Source: a virus. From it: a stretch of 22,330 nt of DNA. The stretch covers positions 1 to 22,330 of the IMG/VR virus record IMGVR_UViG_3300010397_000091. One strand, given 5' to 3'. Below are positions 1 through 6,019 of this stretch, in pieces. The notes beneath the pieces were generated by a model. The model was not told the DNA's origin and searched no databases. It saw only the letters and a list, made by a program, of their open reading frames with translations. Both the position numbers and the translations under genes were made by a program. Numbering within the stretch: position 1 is the first letter of the stretch; each line of letters begins with the position of its first letter.

Positions 1-390
1 GCCCGCATGACGCACGAGCAGACGATGGCCGGCCACGCCGCTTCGATCGCTGACAAGAATGCGATCGCCGCCGAGCACAACGCCACGACGGCGCAGACGC
101 AGGCCGACCCGCGCTATGAGGCGCTTGCCGACGCAATTGAGCAGCTAAAGGCCGCCGTCATTCAAATCGCCGACTCAGTCGGCACGCACGTCGATCAGCT
201 GGCCGTCCCGCCTGAACCGCCGTTCATGAGCGATCTGCGCGGCACCCTCGAAAAGCTGGCGAACCAAAAGCGCCCGACCGGCATCAAGCGCACGCCGCAG
301 GGAATGCAGCTCGTGTTCGACGAGGCTAGTCCTGCGCCTCAAAATCTCGGCGCGCCGACTCCAGGTCCTGCTGTAACTCCGCCGGCGTGA
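1..390 (+). CDS. 3' end of a phage structural gene, possibly portal C-terminus (partial)
   Basis: The reading frame is open to the left edge of the window. The ATG at 7 has only six bases before it, so the true start is probably upstream. The visible ~127 residues are Ala/Gln/Asp-rich and predicted helical in the first 60, then Pro-rich at the very end, with no hydrophobic segment. In P22-like phages the portal gene lies just before the scaffold gene and its C-terminus is an alpha-helical barrel followed by a disordered tail. This end has that character, but no diagnostic portal motif lies within the window. The identity is therefore inferred from position and composition only; it could also be an independent small protein starting at 7. 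Its last 65 bases overlap, tail to tail, the minus-strand gene at 326-619. Confidence 0.55.
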   Translation, partial: ARMTHEQTMAGHAASIADKNAIAAEHNATTAQTQADPRYEALADAIEQLKAAVIQIADSVGTHVDQLAVPPEPPFMSDLRGTLEKLANQKRPTGIKRTPQGMQLVFDEASPAPQNLGAPTPGPAVTPPA

Positions 391-619
391 TCAATCTCGC
401 GGAGATTGTCGCCCCGGTGCGCTCCCACTGACCGCACCAGCGATCGGCATCGATCATCGGGAAAAAGCTGCGCTGCACGAGGTCCTGCTTGCCGTCCACC
501 TCCATTGGTACGAGGTGCAGCACCGGCGGGCGCCAGACGCAGTGACCGACTTTCGTGTTTTCGCCGGTGCTCGGGTGCTTGATCGGCGCCCAATACCTGC
601 ACGTCCCGCAACTAGGCAT
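326..619 (-). CDS. Small four-cysteine zinc-type phage protein, antisense to the late operon
   Basis: This 97-residue protein reads on the strand opposite to all its neighbours. It begins with CGTCRYW (Cys4, Cys7), then GHC (Cys27), then DRWCGQWE (Cys62). The CxxC...C...WCG(E/Q)W layout recurs in small uncharacterised proteins of tailed phages and is consistent with one bound zinc; that family assignment is from memory of the pattern. The start is supported by a strong Shine-Dalgarno, GGAGG, 8 nt upstream of the ATG. The 3' end converges on and overlaps the end of the gene at 1-390 by 65 bp, and the start diverges from the gene at 664. Its promoter would have to lie inside or just before the 5' end of the divergent gene. 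Function is unknown. Confidence 0.8.
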   Translation of the reverse strand: MPSCGTCRYWAPIKHPSTGENTKVGHCVWRPPVLHLVPMEVDGKQDLVQRSFFPMIDADRWCGQWERTGATISARLITPAELQQDLESARRDFEAQD

Positions 620-627
620 CTGAAAAG

Positions 628-632
628 CCTCC
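628..632 (-). promoter_or_regulatory. Shine-Dalgarno of the antisense zinc-type gene
   Basis: Read on the minus strand this is GGAGG within AACGGAGGC, with 8 nt to the ATG at 617-619. It is one of the best ribosome binding sites in the window and is the main reason to believe the antisense gene is expressed. Confidence 0.75.
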
Positions 633-663
633 GTTGGGGGCGCACTCTATAGGACAAATCAGT

Positions 664-1212
664 ATGGACGACAAATTGAACGCCGCGGCTGCGGTGGGCG
701 CCAGCCTTGTGCGCCGAGGCGACGCGGCTGAGGCACTGATCCCGGTCGGGATGTATCACGTTGAGTGCTACGACAAGGACGGGAATCTGAAGTGGACCGA
801 TGTTGCCCACAACCTCGTGACCACTGAGGGCAAAAACGCCATCCTCGACAAGTTTCTCGGGCTCGGCGCGGCCTATGCGGCGATCAGGCTCGGGCTGCAT
901 ACGACGGTCGGCAACGCGGCGAGCACCTATGCGACGCCGTCGCCCCAGGTCGAGAGCACTGTTTCCAGCCGCGTGACGCCGTCGTTTAGCGCCGCGTCGT
1001 CCGGCTCGAAAGCCACCTCCTCGGCCGCATCCTTCGCAATCTCCGGCTCGGCGACGATTACCGGCGCCTTTTGCGCTATCGGTGCAGCGGGCATTTCGTC
1101 CGCAGGCGACACGGCGGCCCGGGCCGTTTTGCTGTCATCCGGCTCGTTCTCGGGCTCGCGCGCCGTGGTGAACGGCGACACGATCAACGTCACCTATAGC
1201 TTGGCTCTGTAA
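664..1212 (+). CDS. Phage virion-associated structural protein, uncharacterised
   Basis: This is a 182-residue protein when started at the ATG at 664, which has AGGA nine bases upstream; the in-frame TTG at 634 lacks a comparable site. After a short Ala-rich helix comes a segment reading MYHVECYDKDGNLKW, then HNLVTTEGKNAILDKFL. The rest is low-complexity Ser/Ala/Thr beta-type sequence ending in VNGDTINVTYSLAL. This head-and-tail pattern recurs in short structural proteins of phages and resembles surface-exposed beta-sandwich proteins; its exact role is unknown. It is the first plus-strand gene of the accessory cassette, and is followed after 14 bp by the next gene. Confidence 0.8.
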   Translation: MDDKLNAAAAVGASLVRRGDAAEALIPVGMYHVECYDKDGNLKWTDVAHNLVTTEGKNAILDKFLGLGAAYAAIRLGLHTTVGNAASTYATPSPQVESTVSSRVTPSFSAASSGSKATSSAASFAISGSATITGAFCAIGAAGISSAGDTAARAVLLSSGSFSGSRAVVNGDTINVTYSLAL

Positions 1213-1226
1213 GAGGCACACAGACA

Positions 1227-1583
1227 ATGGCGGTTCAATTCTCAGATATGGACGCGCTGCGATCCGACTCTGCATTCCAGGGCCGCATTCGCGCTGCGAT
1301 GATTCAGGGATGCGTCACCATCGGCAATGAGGCGGACAGCACCGGCTATCACCGCGAGCGCGTGACCTATACGGCGCAAGTGATCAACAGCCCGGATTCT
1401 TTCGTTCCGCTCTTCGCCAATGCAATTGCTACCGACAGCGGCGTGATTAACGCCGCGACCTCTAATGGCACAGTCGCTATCACCGCCGCCAACGCGGCGA
1501 CGCGCGCCGCCGTCGTAACCGACGCGCAGATCAGCACCGCCTTGGGCAATGTGTTCAACGCATTTTTCCGGCGCCCAGCGTGA
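1227..1583 (+). CDS. Conserved hypothetical phage protein
   Basis: This 118-residue protein is soluble and has no signal peptide or membrane segment. The N-terminal half (residues 1-60) is charged and helical around FSDMDALRSDSAFQGRIRAAM. The second half is Ala/Thr/Val-rich (SGVINAATSNGTVAITAA) and ends in a basic VFNAFFRRPA. AAGAGG lies about 10 bases before the ATG. Its size and place in the late operon suggest a minor virion or assembly protein, but I recognise no characterised family. The next gene begins with a GTG that overlaps this stop codon (GTGA), so the two are probably translationally coupled. Confidence 0.75.
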   Translation: MAVQFSDMDALRSDSAFQGRIRAAMIQGCVTIGNEADSTGYHRERVTYTAQVINSPDSFVPLFANAIATDSGVINAATSNGTVAITAANAATRAAVVTDAQISTALGNVFNAFFRRPA

Positions 1584-1750
1584 AGTCGGTCACTGTCGTC
1601 TATGACGTGGTGACTAACAAAATTCGCCGCATTGAAATCGACGCAAAATCAAAGCTTTCCCGCGATGAGCGGGCGCGAACGATGTCGCCGGCCGCATACA
1701 AGCAATTCGCCTCACATGGGGAAGTGGCAAAGGCGCTAGGTTTGAACTGA
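1580..1750 (+). CDS. Small basic hypothetical protein (56 aa)
   Basis: A GTG start overlaps the preceding stop as GTGA, and the TGA stop overlaps the next ATG as TGATG, so this frame exactly bridges two genes. The 56-residue product starts VKSVTVVYDVVTNKIRR and ends SHGEVAKALGLN. It is basic, with a beta-hairpin-like N-terminus and a helical C-terminus. Without it there would be a 166-bp hole in an otherwise gapless operon. No family was recognised and the function is unknown. Confidence 0.7.
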   Translation: MKSVTVVYDVVTNKIRRIEIDAKSKLSRDERARTMSPAAYKQFASHGEVAKALGLN

Positions 1751-2793
1751 TGATGTGGAATGCCGAGTGGACCCGCAAGCACTTGCTCGGCCATATTCCG
1801 CACATTTGGCAAGATCGGATTTACTTTCTCGACAAGCCGCATTCTCAGGGCTGGCAACGCGATTGGTTCATTGAGCTCTGGCTAGACCGAAAATTTCAAC
1901 GGTTCTGGCTGTCATCGCAGTCGTTTCAGACGAGTGGCACGAGTGTCACGCTGTCGGGCCTTTCGCCGAGTTGGAATAACGCCAACAATTTCGTTGAAGG
2001 GGTTGGTGGCGGGGGCAGTGGGGCAGCAGCGCAGCAAAGCGGCGGCCCTACGACCACGGGCGGCGGCGGTGGTGAATATAGAAAGATAGCAAATTTTTCC
2101 GACCCTGGCGGCGCTACGCCCATGCAAATCGGCCAAGGCGGGGCATCCAAGGCCACTACGGCGGGAGGCGGGAACCAGCAAATAGCGGGTGCAGATGGCA
2201 CAGCAACGCTTTGGAATACTACTAGCCTGATTGCGAACCCTGGCAAGGGCGGCGCTGTCGGCACTCAACCACAAAACGGCGGTGCAGGCGGAACCGGGGG
2301 GACAGGCGCTGCCGCCAACAATGACGGCGGTCGTGGCGGGAATGAGACGGCTACTCTCGGCGCGTCGGGTGGCGGCGGTGCAGGTGGCCCAAACGGCGTG
2401 GGGACGCACGGGGTTGATACTGGCGTGTCAACCGCATCGGCTGGCGGGCAGGGTGATGGCACGTCTGGCGGTACGGGAACCGCTGGCAGCAGTTCGGCGT
2501 CGAGCAATGGCAATCCCGGCACAGAACTAGGTGACGGTGTTCACGGTTGCGGTGGCGGGAGCGGCGGCTGTCGTGGTGCGACGAATGCGGCAATCACCAG
2601 CGGGACCGGGGGGCTTTACGGGGCGGGCTCTGGCGCTTGCTACAACAACGGGTCAGGTGGCAACGGCTCGACCAAAGCCACATCCGGCGCTGGCGCCGCC
2701 GGCATTATTGTTCTGACGTGGACGGCCGCAGCGACCGTCCAACAATTAATTTACGCGATAAACCAGTCGATCAATCGCAGCAGAAATTGGTGA
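1750..2793 (+). CDS. Glycine-rich phage tail/adhesin-type protein
   Basis: The first ~60 residues form a distinct aromatic-rich domain, with many Trp and Phe around WTRKHLLGHIPHIWQDRIYF. From about residue 85 to 325 the chain is extremely Gly-rich (GGGGS, GGAGGTGG, GGGGAGG runs), and it ends with the hydrophobic strand GAAGIIVLTWT. Glycine-rich domains closing with such an IIV(L/I)xW strand are typical of phage tail and receptor-binding proteins that fold as polyglycine-II sandwiches, as in gp38-type adhesins; that is known of the class. Here the Gly-rich part follows an unrelated N-terminal head that could anchor it to the virion. After the terminal strand an extra ~22 residues (ending NQSINRSRNW) hang off. 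Specific function is inferred. Confidence 0.8.
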   Translation: MMWNAEWTRKHLLGHIPHIWQDRIYFLDKPHSQGWQRDWFIELWLDRKFQRFWLSSQSFQTSGTSVTLSGLSPSWNNANNFVEGVGGGGSGAAAQQSGGPTTTGGGGGEYRKIANFSDPGGATPMQIGQGGASKATTAGGGNQQIAGADGTATLWNTTSLIANPGKGGAVGTQPQNGGAGGTGGTGAAANNDGGRGGNETATLGASGGGGAGGPNGVGTHGVDTGVSTASAGGQGDGTSGGTGTAGSSSASSNGNPGTELGDGVHGCGGGSGGCRGATNAAITSGTGGLYGAGSGACYNNGSGGNGSTKATSGAGAAGIIVLTWTAAATVQQLIYAINQSINRSRNW

Positions 2794-2796
2794 AAT

Positions 2797-3309
2797 ATGG
2801 CACTTTATTTGATCGGCAGCGGCCCGATGCAGACCACTGCATCGTTTGCGACGCTGGCGACCGGCACGAGCATTATCACGCTGCTGCAAGTCAAACCCTC
2901 GGCTACGATCACGGCGAAAATCATCGAATGGGGCGTGTCGTTTGACGCCTCCGCCGCTGCAACGCCGGGCAAAATTGAGTTGATCGAAACGGACGTGGCG
3001 GCCACCGTTACGGCGTCAGTCGCCAACGACATCACGAAGTATGATGCTGACGCGCTGAACGGCGGCGACCCGACGACGAACCTGATCGTGGTCGGTACTA
3101 CCTCGACCGGCTACAACGCGAGCGGCGAGGGCTCGATCACGACGATCCGCAACCTCGCCGGCCCGCAGCTTATCGCGCCCACAAATCAATTCGTCCAGCA
3201 ATTCCCGCTGGGCCGCGAGCCGGTCATCCAGGTTTCAAAGTTCGCGCGCATCCGCGTCAAGTTCGGCACTGGCGTCAACGCCTACGCCTACATGATTGTG
3301 CAGGTCTGA
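2797..3309 (+). CDS. Predicted beta-rich minor virion protein
   Basis: This 170-residue protein alternates hydrophobic and Thr/Ala-rich strands from residue 1 to the end. It has no signal peptide: the N-terminus is MALYLIGSGPMQTT. Segments such as ITAKIIEWGVSFDASAA and the final FARIRVKFGTGVNAYAYM suggest a compact beta-sandwich, a common shape for decoration or minor capsid proteins. It starts 3 bp after the preceding stop, in GGTGAAATATG. It sits between a glycine-rich protein and a repeat protein, which supports a structural role, but the precise role is unknown. Confidence 0.75.
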   Translation: MALYLIGSGPMQTTASFATLATGTSIITLLQVKPSATITAKIIEWGVSFDASAAATPGKIELIETDVAATVTASVANDITKYDADALNGGDPTTNLIVVGTTSTGYNASGEGSITTIRNLAGPQLIAPTNQFVQQFPLGREPVIQVSKFARIRVKFGTGVNAYAYMIVQV

Positions 3310-3318
3310 GGCTAGGAT

Positions 3319-4287
3319 GTGGCTCGTCACTTCAGAGGCTACCCGTCCCGGCCGGTAATAGTCGGCAAGTCTGCCCTCGTCGGGAACGCGTATGACTTCA
3401 CGGTAGCGGAATCGGCCACAGCGGCCGAGACGCTAACGAATTTAGCGGTCTTTGCTAATACGCTTTCCGAGTCGGTTTCGGCGACCGATACCAGCAGTTC
3501 GGCTGCTGTTTTCGCGTCGAGCATATCCGAAACCGGCTCGGCCTCAGACTCCATTACCGGCGGCCTGCTACTCACGGGCACGGCCTCTGAGTCTGCGAGC
3601 GCAAGCGACACCGACAGCGCGCTTGCGGTTTTTGCCTCGGCCCAGGCCGAAAGCGGCACTGCGGCTGATACTGACAGCGCCTCGGTCGTCTTCGGCCCGA
3701 CGTTAAGCGAGTCCGGGTCCTCTAGCGACACGATCGCCGCGGCCGCGGTGTTCGGCTCGACGGTTTCGGAAACCGGAAGCGCATCGGATAGCGATAGCGG
3801 CGCAGCGGTCTTTGCCGACAGCCTCTCGGAAACCGCGACAGCAGCGGACTCCGTAAGCGCCGGCGCGACGACCATCAACGAAACCGTCGCGGAAACTGCG
3901 ACGGCGATCGATAGTCTCAGCGCCGAATTTATCAGCACTGCGCCGGTTGCCGGCGGCGGCCCCGCATTCCCCTACCCCCGCTCGCGACGCGGACCAGGGC
4001 GCGGCAGACCGCTCAAGGACATCTGCGACGAGCTTGAGCGCGAGTTAGCCGAGCCGGTCATTGCGCTCGCGCCTGGCCTCGACCAATTCGCAGGCGAGTA
4101 TTTCGGGCGACAGATCGACGAACTGGAGGGCGCTATTGCGGCCTTCATCGCCGAGCGGCGAGCCGAGGAGCGTGATGCGCTCAACGCTTACCGCGAGACA
4201 GCCGTCGAGGCCCACGCCAACGCCTTGCTGCGCCGATTGCGCGACGAGGAGGAAATGTGCGCGATCCTGCTCCTGACGCACCACTGA
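3319..4287 (+). CDS. Ser/Thr/Ala-rich repeat protein with charged helical C-terminus
   Basis: The start is a GTG with GAGG seven bases upstream. Residues ~30-210 are nine imperfect ~20-residue repeats of the form SETGSASDS-x-SGAAVFAS-x-L, with regularly spaced Glu and Asp and a VF pair in most units. After a Pro/Gly/Arg linker (residues ~220-237) comes a charged helical region of about 85 residues, GRPLKDICDELERELAEP to LLRRLRDEEEM. Such SE(T/S)xSASD repeats occur in phage tail or fibre-like proteins; I infer an extended, probably fibrous, virion component. No catalytic motif is visible. The 3' end overlaps the next gene by 31 bp. Confidence 0.75.
   Translation: MARHFRGYPSRPVIVGKSALVGNAYDFTVAESATAAETLTNLAVFANTLSESVSATDTSSSAAVFASSISETGSASDSITGGLLLTGTASESASASDTDSALAVFASAQAESGTAADTDSASVVFGPTLSESGSSSDTIAAAAVFGSTVSETGSASDSDSGAAVFADSLSETATAADSVSAGATTINETVAETATAIDSLSAEFISTAPVAGGGPAFPYPRSRRGPGRGRPLKDICDELERELAEPVIALAPGLDQFAGEYFGRQIDELEGAIAAFIAERRAEERDALNAYRETAVEAHANALLRRLRDEEEMCAILLLTHH
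3403..3945 (+). repeat. Nine ~60-bp coding repeats (20-residue units)
   Basis: These units encode SE(S/T)xSAxD(S/T)...AVFA. Each is about 60 bp with few indels. The DNA copies differ mainly at synonymous or conservative positions, so the repeat is maintained at the protein level rather than as a recent DNA duplication. Confidence 0.75.
4247..4252 (+). promoter_or_regulatory. AGGAGG ribosome binding site inside an upstream gene
   Basis: A perfect AGGAGG lies within the last codons of the repeat protein, 4 nt before the GTG at 4257. It fixes the start of the overlapping CxxC protein. The ATG at 4255 belongs to the frame of the upstream gene and runs straight to its stop. Confidence 0.6.
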
Positions 4288-4469
4288 GCACGCGCGTCCT
4301 CTGCGACGGCTGCGACCGCGCTGTCAACTTGACCACATCGGGCAAGGCTCGCATCGTCACCGAACGCAAATGCGCCGACTTCTACCTGTGCGCACGATGC
4401 CTCGAAACCTTTGAAGATTTCAGCCCGCGCCACTGGCCGCGGTATTGGAGAAGCAAAACCCATGCGTAA
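4257..4469 (+). CDS. Small CxxC...CxxC zinc-ribbon-like protein
   Basis: This 70-residue protein has the pairs CDGC (Cys16, Cys19) and CARC (Cys46, Cys49), about 27 residues apart. The first pair follows STRVL and the second is embedded in ADFYLCARCLETFEDF. Two CxxC pairs at this spacing form a typical zinc ribbon. The start is a GTG behind AGGAGG, nested in the final 31 bp of the upstream gene. Its own stop overlaps the start of the next gene by 8 bp. Zinc ribbons of this size in phages can bind DNA, RNA or protein; nothing here says which. Confidence 0.7.
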   Translation: MRDPAPDAPLSTRVLCDGCDRAVNLTTSGKARIVTERKCADFYLCARCLETFEDFSPRHWPRYWRSKTHA

Positions 4470-4902
4470 GCTAATCGCCGTCCTCTGCGCCCTCGCGCTC
4501 GTGACGCCCGCGCTTGCTGGCACGACTTACCAAGAGCTTCCCGACCGAGCAGTCGCGATCAATGCGACCTCGGGCGATGTCGCCGCAGCAACCGCGACAG
4601 CCACGCTCACCGCGCCCACTGCCGGCGCCGGGAAGTCAATTTACCTCTGCGGCTTCGACATGCGCGGCACAGGCGCCACATCGGCGACGACCGTTGCGCT
4701 GACTATCACGGGGCTAATCGGAGGCACGCAGACCTATCAGGTGCTCGTTATCGCCGGCGCAACCACTGCGACGCCGAGCCTCACCGTGACTTTCCCGGTC
4801 TGCCTCAAAGCAACGCCCGAGACAGCCGTTGTCGTTTCCATGCCGACATTCGGCACGGGCGCCCTGCACGCGATGATTAACGCGTGGGGATACGTCTACT
4901 AA
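4462..4902 (+). CDS. Exported (Sec signal peptide) phage protein
   Basis: The chosen ATG at 4462 gives 146 residues beginning MRKLIAVLCALALVTPALAG: a basic n-region, a hydrophobic h-region and an ALA cleavage site after about residue 19, a textbook Sec signal peptide. GGAG lies 11 bases upstream. An in-frame upstream start at 4411 would bury the signal and is less likely. The mature part is Thr/Ala-rich beta-type sequence with two cysteines, in YLCGFDM and PVCLKAT, which could form a disulfide after export, and it ends in INAWGYVY. A periplasm-directed protein among virion genes is notable; it might act at the cell envelope or be acquired by particles. Function is unknown. Confidence 0.8.
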   Translation: MRKLIAVLCALALVTPALAGTTYQELPDRAVAINATSGDVAAATATATLTAPTAGAGKSIYLCGFDMRGTGATSATTVALTITGLIGGTQTYQVLVIAGATTATPSLTVTFPVCLKATPETAVVVSMPTFGTGALHAMINAWGYVY

Positions 4903-5036
4903 TGGCGAAAGCCATCGCCGCGCCGGTCGCGCGCTTCCCCGTCAAAAAGCGCACGTCGATCGGGGGCAAGCATTTCCCCAAGAACAAGGCCGCGCGCCGT
5001 TCTTGGAAGGCATACCGCGGTCAAGGCCGCGTTTAA
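4902..5036 (+). CDS. Very basic small protein (44 aa)
   Basis: The ATG overlaps the preceding stop as TAATG. The 44 residues run from MAKAIAAPVARFPVKKRTS to KAYRGQGRV, with 14 Lys/Arg and only Ala, Gly, Val and Phe otherwise common, and no acidic residue. It is the last gene before the terminator-like hairpin at 5085. A highly basic peptide directly upstream of scaffold and coat could bind nucleic acid or the acidic scaffold, but this is speculation. Confidence 0.65.
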   Translation: MAKAIAAPVARFPVKKRTSIGGKHFPKNKAARRSWKAYRGQGRV

Positions 5037-5084
5037 GAGCTTCGGGCAGGCGTCCGCGCGACGTGGACAGCCGCCACGATGACC

Positions 5085-5107
5085 AAGCCGCCTCCGGGCG
5101 GCTTTTC
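5085..5107 (+). terminator. Rho-independent-type terminator before the scaffold gene
   Basis: AAGCCGCC and GGCGGCTT form an eight-pair stem around the tetraloop TCCG, followed by TTTTC. It lies between the basic 44-residue gene and the preferred scaffold start at 5124, and would end or attenuate the upstream transcript. Confidence 0.6.
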
Positions 5108-5123
5108 TACGAGTGCAACTCAA

Positions 5124-6005
5124 ATGCAGGACGACACCCTAGACGGGACCGAGGCCGCCCAAAGCGAGCAGCCGGGGAACGACGAACAGTCTGAGGCCAC
5201 AGAGGTCGAACAGACCGACGAGGCCGAAACAGAGACAGACGACTCCGAGAAATCGGAGGACGGCAGCGACGACGAAACCGAGGCTAAGGACGGCGACGGC
5301 GAGGACGACGAGGGCAAGGACGAAAAAGCCAAGCCCAAACGCGAACCTCGACACGCACGTTACCAGCGCCAGATTGATCGACTGAAAGCCCAACTCGCCG
5401 AGGCGAGCAGCCGCACAAGCGGCAGCCCCTCAGCCGCAGATGTGGCGAGCGAGGTCGAGAAGATCATCGGCAAGCCGCCGCAGGAAGCAGATTTCAAGGG
5501 CGATTATCTCGCCTTTGAGCGTGCGCAAACTGCCTACGAGATCGACAAGCGGATTGAAACCCGCCGCGTGCAAGGCGAAGCACAGCGCCATCAGGCCCGA
5601 GCGGCCGAACGGCGTGCCGAGCTCGCCGAGGCGCATCAGGAGCGCGTCGAGGAATTTCGCGAGCGTGCGAAAGACTTCGACGACGTGATGAAGGCGGCTA
5701 AATCCGCAGACCTTAAGGCATCGCCGGTAGTCGAAGACCTGATCCTCGACTCCGACAAGTCCGCACACGTTGTCTACTACCTCGCCAAAAATCCCGGCAG
5801 GCTCGATGAACTCAACCGAATGACCGAGCGCCAAGCCGCTCGCGAAATCGGTCGCATCGAGGCCCGGCTGTCTCTGCCGCAACCCAAAAAGCAAACCCAG
5901 GCGCCTCCCCCGGTCAAGCCGCCACGCGGCGGCGCCGCTGCGCCCTCTCCCGAAGCCGCGCTCAATGCATGGCTCAAGAAGACGTATCGAGGCGCCCAAA
6001 TTTAA
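5124..6005 (+). CDS. Capsid scaffolding protein
   Basis: Scaffolds direct assembly of the coat shell and then leave or are degraded. From the ATG at 5124 the product is 293 residues. Residues ~1-70 are extremely acidic (TDEAETETDDSEKSEDG). Then comes a basic patch, KPKREPRHARYQRQ, and long charged coiled coil to about residue 200. A conserved-looking block, SPVVEDLILDSDKSAHVVYY to NPGRLDELNRM, follows, then a Pro-rich linker and a short basic tail, LNAWLKKTYRGAQI. Acidic N-terminus, helices and basic helix-type C-terminus immediately before a P22-type coat gene are the hallmarks of this role. An alternative in-frame ATG at 5079 adds 15 residues but places the terminator-like hairpin inside the gene; neither start has a strong ribosome site. 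Confidence 0.85.
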   Translation: MQDDTLDGTEAAQSEQPGNDEQSEATEVEQTDEAETETDDSEKSEDGSDDETEAKDGDGEDDEGKDEKAKPKREPRHARYQRQIDRLKAQLAEASSRTSGSPSAADVASEVEKIIGKPPQEADFKGDYLAFERAQTAYEIDKRIETRRVQGEAQRHQARAAERRAELAEAHQERVEEFRERAKDFDDVMKAAKSADLKASPVVEDLILDSDKSAHVVYYLAKNPGRLDELNRMTERQAAREIGRIEARLSLPQPKKQTQAPPPVKPPRGGAAAPSPEAALNAWLKKTYRGAQI

Positions 6006-6019
6006 GGGCCTAAGCAGAA

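Noticed and set aside
634-663. TTG at 634 as start of the first accessory gene
   Set aside because: It lies in the ribosome-site region of the divergent gene and lacks its own purine-rich site; the ATG at 664 has AGGA at good spacing.
3339-3938. Long minus-strand open frame antisense to the repeat protein
   Set aside because: It mirrors the Ser/Ala repeat composition of the plus gene, lacks a ribosome site and contradicts the tightly packed plus operon; a shadow frame of GC-rich repeats.
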